DNA from: CAXSEF01 sp964236535
GTDB taxonomy: Bacteria > Pseudomonadota > Alphaproteobacteria > Acetobacterales > Acetobacteraceae
Length of the DNA: 30,233 bases
Direction: 5' to 3'
Assembly (NCBI GenBank): GCA_964236535.1
Contig: CAXSEF010000032.1
Location: 1-30,233 of the forward strand
The notes below the pieces were generated by a model. It made no database searches, was not told the DNA's origin, and was given only the letters and a program-made list of their open reading frames with translations. The position numbers were made by a program, and so were the translations under genes. Positions 25,894 to 30,233 of this stretch are shown piece after piece (within the stretch, counting starts at the first letter, position 1; each line of letters opens with the position of its first letter).

Positions 25894-25906
25894 ACCGGCG
25901 TCTTAC
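25890..25906 (+). promoter_or_regulatory. Candidate autoregulatory operator: TCTTAC direct repeats
   Basis: TCTTAC occurs at 25890-25895 and 25901-25906, exactly 11 bp (one helical turn) apart. It overlaps the candidate -10 and ends just before the antitoxin ribosome site. AbrB/VapB antitoxins usually repress their own promoter, so this is a plausible binding site. Confidence 0.35.
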
Positions 25907-25918
25907 ATGGAGGCTGTC

Positions 25919-26200
25919 ATGGCCGGAAGTGGTCTTACCACGACGGTATCGACGAAGGGGCAGGTGATCCTGCCCAAGGCGATCCGCGAGCAGCTGCGGT
26001 GGAGCGTCGGGACCCGGCTGGCGGTCGAGCACACGGCGGACGGCGTGCTGCTGCGGCCGGTGCGGGCGGTGTTCGCGGCGACGCGGGCGGAGGATGTGTT
26101 CGGGTGCCTGCCCCGGGAGGGCGAGGCGAAATCGGTGGAGCAGATGGAGGCCGGGATCGCCGCGGAGGTCAGGCGGCGGCATGCGCGCGATCGATACTAA
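25919..26200 (+). CDS. AbrB/MazE-type antitoxin
   Basis: 93 aa. The N-terminal swapped-hairpin AbrB DNA-binding domain is clear: TTVSTKGQVILPKAIREQLR followed by WSVGTRLAVEH. The C-terminal part (DVFGCLPREGEAKSVEQMEA) should neutralise the toxin. It binds the PIN toxin made next to it and probably represses the operon. Start ATG 25919 is chosen because GGAGG (25909-25913) lies five bases upstream; an ATG at 25907 overlaps that site. The end overlaps the toxin start by 20 bp, a normal coupled arrangement. Confidence 0.93.
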   Translation: MAGSGLTTTVSTKGQVILPKAIREQLRWSVGTRLAVEHTADGVLLRPVRAVFAATRAEDVFGCLPREGEAKSVEQMEAGIAAEVRRRHARDRY

Positions 26201-26570
26201 CGTCATCGTCCGCTACCTGATCGGCGACGATCCGGAGCAGGCGGACAAGGCACGCAAGGTGATCGGGCAGGAGCCGGTGTTCGTGCCGAGAACGGTGATG
26301 CTGGAGGTCGAGTGGGTGTTGCGTGGGGTGTATGCGTTGCCGGTCGAGCGGATCATTCCGGCGCTGCGGGCGCTGGCGGGGCTCCCGGGGGTTTCGGTGG
26401 AGGATGCGCCGCTGGTCGCGCAGGCGATGGATTGGGCGGAGGCGGGGCTGGATTTCGCCGACGCGCTGCACCTGGCGGCGGCGGGGGAGTGCACGGAGTT
26501 CGCGACGTTCGATCGGCGGTTTGCGCGGGCGGGGTCGCAGGTGGGGGGTCTTCCGGTTGTCGGGCTGTGA
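26181..26570 (+). CDS. vapC: PIN-domain toxin (VapC family)
   Basis: 129 aa, normal length for VapC. The acidic metal site of the PIN nuclease is present: Asp5 (AIDTNVIVRYL), Glu42 (MLEVEWVL), Asp91/Asp94 (LDFADALHLA) and Asp111 (FATFDRRFAR). VapC toxins are Mg-dependent ribonucleases that cut tRNA or rRNA when free of antitoxin. ATG 26181 lies inside the antitoxin gene's end, with GGAGG about 12 bases upstream. The pair forms a two-gene toxin-antitoxin module beside an A+T-rich island, a typical setting for a mobile or accessory module. Confidence 0.93.
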   Translation: MRAIDTNVIVRYLIGDDPEQADKARKVIGQEPVFVPRTVMLEVEWVLRGVYALPVERIIPALRALAGLPGVSVEDAPLVAQAMDWAEAGLDFADALHLAAAGECTEFATFDRRFARAGSQVGGLPVVGL

Positions 26571-27001
26571 CGGCGGCATGCCGAGGCTTACGATAGCGGT
26601 CTCTTCTCCGCGGGGGGCGGGGGCGGCCTGGTGACGTAGGCCGTGATGTCGAGCGGGGCGTGGATCACAGGACGGTGCCGAACGCCAAGCCCACATTTTT
26701 GGTAAGCGCCATAAAGATTTCTGATGCACCCACCTGTTTTGGACGTTACTGAACTACAGAAAATGCAGGCAATATTTACGCATGTTCGGCCTTGAGACAG
26801 CTCGGGTCACGATTTGCATATTCTTGCTTGCCTTGGCATCAAACGTAGGAGCTCTAGGGATAAATGGGGCCACCTACTACCAAAATTTTCTATCCGAAAA
26901 TCCAAAACTTGCAATCAGGCTTAGTATAAATGGTATAAAGGATATAAGTAAAGGACAAGAACAAATGGTATTATGATCCATGTGTGTTCTGATTGATTAG
27001 T
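26571..27001. other. A+T-rich island after the toxin-antitoxin pair
   Basis: From about 26690 to 27000 the composition drops sharply compared with the rest of the window, so the DNA is probably foreign. It holds the doubtful ORF at 26782-26976 and an overlapping 23-codon frame (26724-26795, starting MHPPVLDVTELQK). No inverted ends or recombinase were found. Confidence 0.6.
26782..26976 (+). CDS. Doubtful small membrane protein in A+T-rich island
   Basis: 64 aa with one hydrophobic segment (about 8-28, RVTICIFLLALASNVGALGI), followed by NGATYYQNFLSENPKL. There is no good ribosome site. A short frame just upstream (26724-26795: MHPPVLDVTELQK then MQAIFTHVRP) overlaps its start in another phase, so the two might be one gene broken by a frameshift. 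I recognise no family. It may equally be a fragment of a lost gene. Confidence 0.3.
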   Translation: MFGLETARVTICIFLLALASNVGALGINGATYYQNFLSENPKLAIRLSINGIKDISKGQEQMVL

Positions 27002-27065
27002 GCCAGTCCAGGGCGGCTCGCCCTGGCGGAGTCCAGAGGCAGAGCCTCTGGCCTTGCTTGCTTGG
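27002..27065 (+). repeat. Paired-hairpin intergenic repeat, locus 11
   Basis: Stem CCAGGGCG/CGCCCTGG with loop GCT, spacer CGGAGT, stem CCAGAGGC/GCCTCTGG with loop AGA, then CCTTGCTTGCTTGG. It lies between the A+T-rich island and lysC, about 76 bp before the lysC start. Confidence 0.9.
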
Positions 27066-27141
27066 CAACGTCGCGCAGGTCCAGGTTGTCCGTAGGGTGT
27101 CGCGTCGGTAAGGGACGGGCGAGGCGGGACGAGGGTGGGCG

Positions 27142-28374
27142 ATGGCTCGGCTGGTGATGAAGTTCGGCGGCACTTCGGTGGCCGATCTGGAGCGCATCCG
27201 CAGCGTGGCGGCGCGGGTGGCGCGGCAGGTGGCGGCGGGGCACGAGGTTGCGGTGGTGGTGTCGGCGATGTCGGGGGTGACGAACCAGCTTGTCGCGTGG
27301 TGCCAGGCGCTGAGCCCGCTGCATGACGCGCGCGAGTATGACGTGGTGGTGGCGACGGGCGAGCAGGTGACGAGCGGGCTGCTGGCGATCGCGCTGCAGG
27401 AGCTTGGGGTGGAGGCGCGGTCGTGGTGCGGGTGGCAGCTTCCGCTGCGGACGGACGGGGCGCACGGCAAGGCGCGGATCGAGGGGATCGACGGCGCGGA
27501 GCTGGTGCGGCGGATGCGGCTGGGCCAGGTGCCGGTGCTGGCGGGGTTCCAGGGGGTGGGTCCGGACAACCGGGTGACGACGCTGGGGCGGGGGGGGTCG
27601 GACACGTCGGCGGTGGCGCTGGCGGCGGCGGTGGGTGCGGACCGGTGCGACATCTACACGGACGTCGACGGGGTGTACACGACGGACCCGCGGATCGTGG
27701 CGCGGGCGCGGCGGCTGGACAAGATCGCCTACGAGGAGATGCTGGAGCTGGCGTCGGTGGGGGCGAAGGTGCTGCAGACCCGCAGCGTCGAGCTGGCGAT
27801 GAAGGAGCGGGTGCGGGTCCAGGTGCTGTCGAGCTTCGGCGACATCGACGACGCGCGCGAGATCCAGGGCACTCTGGTGGTGGGCGAGGACGAGATCGTG
27901 GAGAAAGAGATCGTGTCGGGGATCGCGTATTCGCGCGACGAGGCGAAGATCACGGTCAAGCAGGTGCCGGACCGGCCCGGGGTGGCGACGTCGGTGTTCG
28001 GGCCGCTGTCGGACGGGCACGTGAACGTGGACATGATCGTGCAGAACGTGTCGGCGGACGGGACGACGGACATGACGTTCACGGTGGCGCGGAGCGACCT
28101 GGCGCGGGTGCGGGCGATCCTGGAGGGGGCGCGGGAGGCGATCGGGTATCGGGCGGTGGTGACGGACGCGGAGGTGGCGAAGATCAGCGTGGTTGGGGTT
28201 GGCATGCGCAGCCACACCGGGGTGGCGAACACGATGTTCCGGACGCTGGCGGAGAAGGGGATCAACATCCAGGTGATTTCCACGAGCGAGATCAAGGTGA
28301 GCGTGCTGGTGGGGGTGGAGTACACCGAGCTGGCGGTGCGGGCGCTGCACACGGCGTACGGGCTGGACGCGTGA
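27142..28374 (+). CDS. lysC: Aspartate kinase
   Basis: 410 aa. It phosphorylates aspartate with ATP, the first step to lysine, threonine, methionine and diaminopimelate. The catalytic amino-acid-kinase domain has KFGGTSV (7-13), VVVSAMSGVTN, VVATGEQVTSGLLAI, TTLGRGGSDTSAVALAAAVG and CDIYTDVDGVYTTDPR. Two C-terminal ACT domains follow (about 265-340 and 345-410; VPDRPGVATSVFGPLSDG, GVGMRSHTGVANTMFRTLAE and EKGINIQVISTSEIKVSVLV), the usual place for lysine/threonine feedback. Length and layout are those of the monofunctional alphaproteobacterial enzyme. ATG 27142 follows GAGGGTGGGCG. The flavoprotein gene starts about 34 bp downstream on the same strand, so the two may be co-transcribed. Confidence 0.97.
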   Translation: MARLVMKFGGTSVADLERIRSVAARVARQVAAGHEVAVVVSAMSGVTNQLVAWCQALSPLHDAREYDVVVATGEQVTSGLLAIALQELGVEARSWCGWQLPLRTDGAHGKARIEGIDGAELVRRMRLGQVPVLAGFQGVGPDNRVTTLGRGGSDTSAVALAAAVGADRCDIYTDVDGVYTTDPRIVARARRLDKIAYEEMLELASVGAKVLQTRSVELAMKERVRVQVLSSFGDIDDAREIQGTLVVGEDEIVEKEIVSGIAYSRDEAKITVKQVPDRPGVATSVFGPLSDGHVNVDMIVQNVSADGTTDMTFTVARSDLARVRAILEGAREAIGYRAVVTDAEVAKISVVGVGMRSHTGVANTMFRTLAEKGINIQVISTSEIKVSVLVGVEYTELAVRALHTAYGLDA

Positions 28375-28408
28375 GGGCGATGGCGCCGGACGGGGGGCGC
28401 CGGGCGGG

Positions 28409-29533
28409 GTGGCGCCGGGCGTGGCGGACGTGAGTGGGGTGGAGCTGCGCGTGGCGGGCGTGGGCGCGGCGGGCGTGGGTGGAGCGGGCGGCTTGGCTGC
28501 GGCTGAGGCGGGCGGGGGGGACGCGGCGCGGGCGCGGCTGGGCCGGCTCTGGGCGCGGGGGACGGCGTTCCTGGGCACGCGGTACGCGGTGCTGGGCGGG
28601 GCGATGAGCTGGGTGAGCGAGCGGCACCTGGTGTCGGCGATCTCCAACGCGGGGGGGTTCGGGGTGCTGGCGTGCGGCTCGATGGGGCCGGAGGGGCTGG
28701 CGGCGGAGATCGCGGGCACGCAGGCGCTGACGGCGCGGCCGTTCGGGGTGAACCTGATCACGATGCATCCGCAGCTGGACGACCTGGTGCGGGTGTGTCT
28801 GGCGGCGGGGGTGGGGCATGTGGTGCTGGCGGGGGGGATTCCGCCGGGGGCCGCGGTGCGCGCGGTGAAGGATGGCGGGGCGAAGGTGGTGTGCTTCACG
28901 CCGGCGCTGGGGCTGGCGAAGCGGCTGGTGCGCTCGGGGGCGGACGCGCTGGTGATCGAGGGGTCGGAGGCGGGGGGGCATATCGGGCCGGTGTCGCTGG
29001 GCGTGCTGGCGCAGGAGATCCTGCCGCACCTGCGCGAGGTGCCGGTGTTCGTGGCGGGGGGCATCGGGCGGGGCGAGGCGATGCTCGGGTTCCTGGAGAT
29101 GGGGGCGGCGGGGGCGCAGCTCGGCACGCTGTTCGCGGCGAGCCTGGAGAGCGTGGCGCACCCGGCGTTCAAGCGGGCGTTCCTGCGGGCCAACGCGCGC
29201 GACGCGCTGCCGTCGGTGCAGCTCGACGAGCGGTTCCCGGTGATCCCGGTGCGCGGGCTGGCGAACGAGGGGGTGCGCCGGTTCATGGCGCACCAGCGCG
29301 AGGTGGCGGCGCGGTTCCACGCGGGCGCGGTCGACAAGATGGCGGCGCAGCTGGAGATCGAGCACTTCTGGGCCGGCGCGCTGCGGCGGGCGGTGGTGGA
29401 CGGGGATGTCGAGCACGGGTCGGTGATGATGGGGCAGTCGGTGGGGATGGTGACGGAGGAGCTGCCGGTTTCGGCGATCCTGGGGGCGCTGGTGGAGCAG
29501 GCGGTGGGGGCTTTGGAGGTGCGGGAGGGATAG
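28409..29533 (+). CDS. Nitronate monooxygenase-like FMN enzyme
   Basis: A TIM-barrel flavoprotein of the nitronate monooxygenase / FabK / 2-nitropropane-dioxygenase superfamily. The barrel starts at RYAVLGGAMSWVSERHLVSA, followed by ISNAGGFGVLACGSM. FGVNLITMHP, HVVLAGGIPPG, DALVIEGSEAGGHIGP (FMN-phosphate and active-site region) and VFVAGGIGRGEAM follow, and the end is helical. It probably oxidises a small nitronate or acts as an NAD(P)H flavin oxidoreductase; the true substrate is unknown. The start is unclear: the frame opens at GTG 28409, other GTGs lie at 28421 and 28430, and the first ~45 residues are Gly/Ala-rich and probably not conserved. At most it has 374 aa. Confidence 0.88.
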   Translation: MAPGVADVSGVELRVAGVGAAGVGGAGGLAAAEAGGGDAARARLGRLWARGTAFLGTRYAVLGGAMSWVSERHLVSAISNAGGFGVLACGSMGPEGLAAEIAGTQALTARPFGVNLITMHPQLDDLVRVCLAAGVGHVVLAGGIPPGAAVRAVKDGGAKVVCFTPALGLAKRLVRSGADALVIEGSEAGGHIGPVSLGVLAQEILPHLREVPVFVAGGIGRGEAMLGFLEMGAAGAQLGTLFAASLESVAHPAFKRAFLRANARDALPSVQLDERFPVIPVRGLANEGVRRFMAHQREVAARFHAGAVDKMAAQLEIEHFWAGALRRAVVDGDVEHGSVMMGQSVGMVTEELPVSAILGALVEQAVGALEVREG

Positions 29534-29535
29534 GG

Positions 29536-29565
29536 GAGGAAGGCACAGGGGAGGAAGGCACAGGG
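29536..29565 (+). repeat. Tandem 15-bp duplication
   Basis: GAGGAAGGCACAGGG occurs twice head to tail (29536-29550, 29551-29565), between the flavoprotein stop and repeat locus 12. Confidence 0.9.
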
Positions 29566-29730
29566 AAGGCCAGGGCTCTGCCCTGGACCCGCTGGGGGCT
29601 GAGCCCCCAGACCCGCGCATGAAAGGCGTTTTGGCACGCCGCGGGTTTGGTGCCGCAGGGCTTTGAGGAGTGGTTTCCAGAGGTCTCCGGCCTTTGGCGG
29701 GTCTGGGCGGGGCCCAGTCTTGCCTGCTGG
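29565..29730 (+). repeat. Paired-hairpin intergenic repeat, locus 12 (long form)
   Basis: Left pair: AAGG, stem CCAGGGC/GCCCTGG with loop TCT, spacer ACCCGCT, stem GGGGGCTGAGCCCCC. Linker with GCGTTTTGG and GTGGTTTCCAGAGG. Right pair: CCGGCCTTTGG, GGCGGGT, stem CTGGGC/GCCCAG with loop GGG, then TCTTGCCTGC. It lies between the flavoprotein gene and the EthD-like gene. Confidence 0.85.
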
Positions 29731-29779
29731 CTGCCGGCGGCCGAGACTTCGCGGGCGTCGAACGGATCGGGGGTGTGCG

Positions 29780-30112
29780 GTGGCGATCGTGAGCGTGATG
29801 TATCCGGCGGCGGCGGGGTCGAAGTTCGACATGGACTACTACCTGCACAAGCACATGCCGATGGTGGCGGAGACCTGGAGCCCGGCGGGGCTGCGCGGGT
29901 ACACGGTGCTGCGGGGCGCGCCGGGGCCGGACGGGTCGGGGCCGGTGTTCCAGGTGATCGTCGAGATGGACTTCGAGTCCGCGGCGGCGTTCGAGGCGGC
30001 GCTGGCGCGGACCGGCGCCAAGGTGATGGGCGACGTGCCGAACTTCACCGACGTGACGCCGACGCTGCAGGTGAGCGACGTGGCGGACAGCTACTCGGCC
30101 GCCGGCGGCTGA
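29780..30112 (+). CDS. EthD family protein
   Basis: 110 aa from GTG 29780. SVMYPAAAGSKFDMDYYLHK followed by HMPMVAETW is the classic EthD N-terminus, with the conserved His of HMPM. GLRGYTVLRG, FQVIVEMDFESAAAFEAALA and GDVPNFTDVTPTLQVSDV complete a ferredoxin-like, dimeric alpha/beta barrel. The EthD name comes from ether degradation, but most such proteins have no proven activity. An internal ATG (29798) would remove the first strand and is rejected. The ribosome site is weak. It differs from the shorter EthD-like protein at 12204-12509. The last 120 bases of the window hold no gene. Confidence 0.9.
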   Translation: MAIVSVMYPAAAGSKFDMDYYLHKHMPMVAETWSPAGLRGYTVLRGAPGPDGSGPVFQVIVEMDFESAAAFEAALARTGAKVMGDVPNFTDVTPTLQVSDVADSYSAAGG

Positions 30113-30233
30113 GGCCGGGCGGGGCGGCAGGCGGCTGGCCGTCGGGTCCGGGCTGGTGAGGCCCGGGGGCGGGCGGGCGGGCGGCGCCGCAGGAGCGGGC
30201 GAGGCGGGCCTCGCCGCGGGTGGCGGGCGGCCG

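Overview
The window reads as chromosomal DNA of a very G+C-rich alphaproteobacterium. Acetobacteraceae is my best guess, from overall protein resemblance (DUF6600, DUF1003, DUF2786 and SWIB proteins, an alphaproteobacterial-type EF-G). This is an inference; there is no rRNA or marker locus to prove it. I saw no tRNA, rRNA, CRISPR array or replication origin. The sequence is a draft scaffold with three 100-N gaps. The first (5621-5720) is flanked by an exact 55-bp duplication, so it is an unmerged contig overlap rather than missing sequence.

Layout. 1-1905: tail of an unknown gene, then an IS1595-like insertion sequence (183-1816). The IS has a dead transposase and a lower-G+C passenger gene, and it sits inside one copy of a dispersed intergenic repeat. 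1970-5108: DUF1003 membrane protein, exported methyltransferase, SDR oxidoreductase and SWIB-domain protein. 5201-8214: large membrane sensor histidine kinase. 8267-10277: lower-G+C block holding a YjlB-like cupin and an SDR dehydrogenase. It is bounded and divided by three clusters of transposon-end-like iterons and flanked by a 12-bp direct repeat, but has no transposase. 10482-16072: GT2 glycosyltransferase, small disordered protein, EthD-like protein, PiT phosphate transporter (with a gap) and a polytopic GT-C-like membrane protein. 16183-20305: HExxH protein and DUF2786 protein (overlapping pair), DUF6600 envelope protein (with a gap) and DUF1275 membrane protein. 20369-25501: exported trypsin-like protease, an EF-G that is probably a paralogue, and a LOV-domain blue-light histidine kinase. 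25866-27001: AbrB/VapC toxin-antitoxin pair and an A+T-rich island. 27142-30112: aspartate kinase, nitronate monooxygenase-like flavoprotein and a second EthD-like protein.

Most genes stand alone or in short runs, and strands alternate often. The clearest theme is a family of paired-hairpin repeats at 12 intergenic loci. One lies at each of the five convergent gene junctions, often within a few bases of a stop codon, and the stems carry compensatory base changes. Other themes are two orphan histidine kinases with nearly the same kinase core and no response regulator nearby, and two kinds of mobile element that carry passenger genes.
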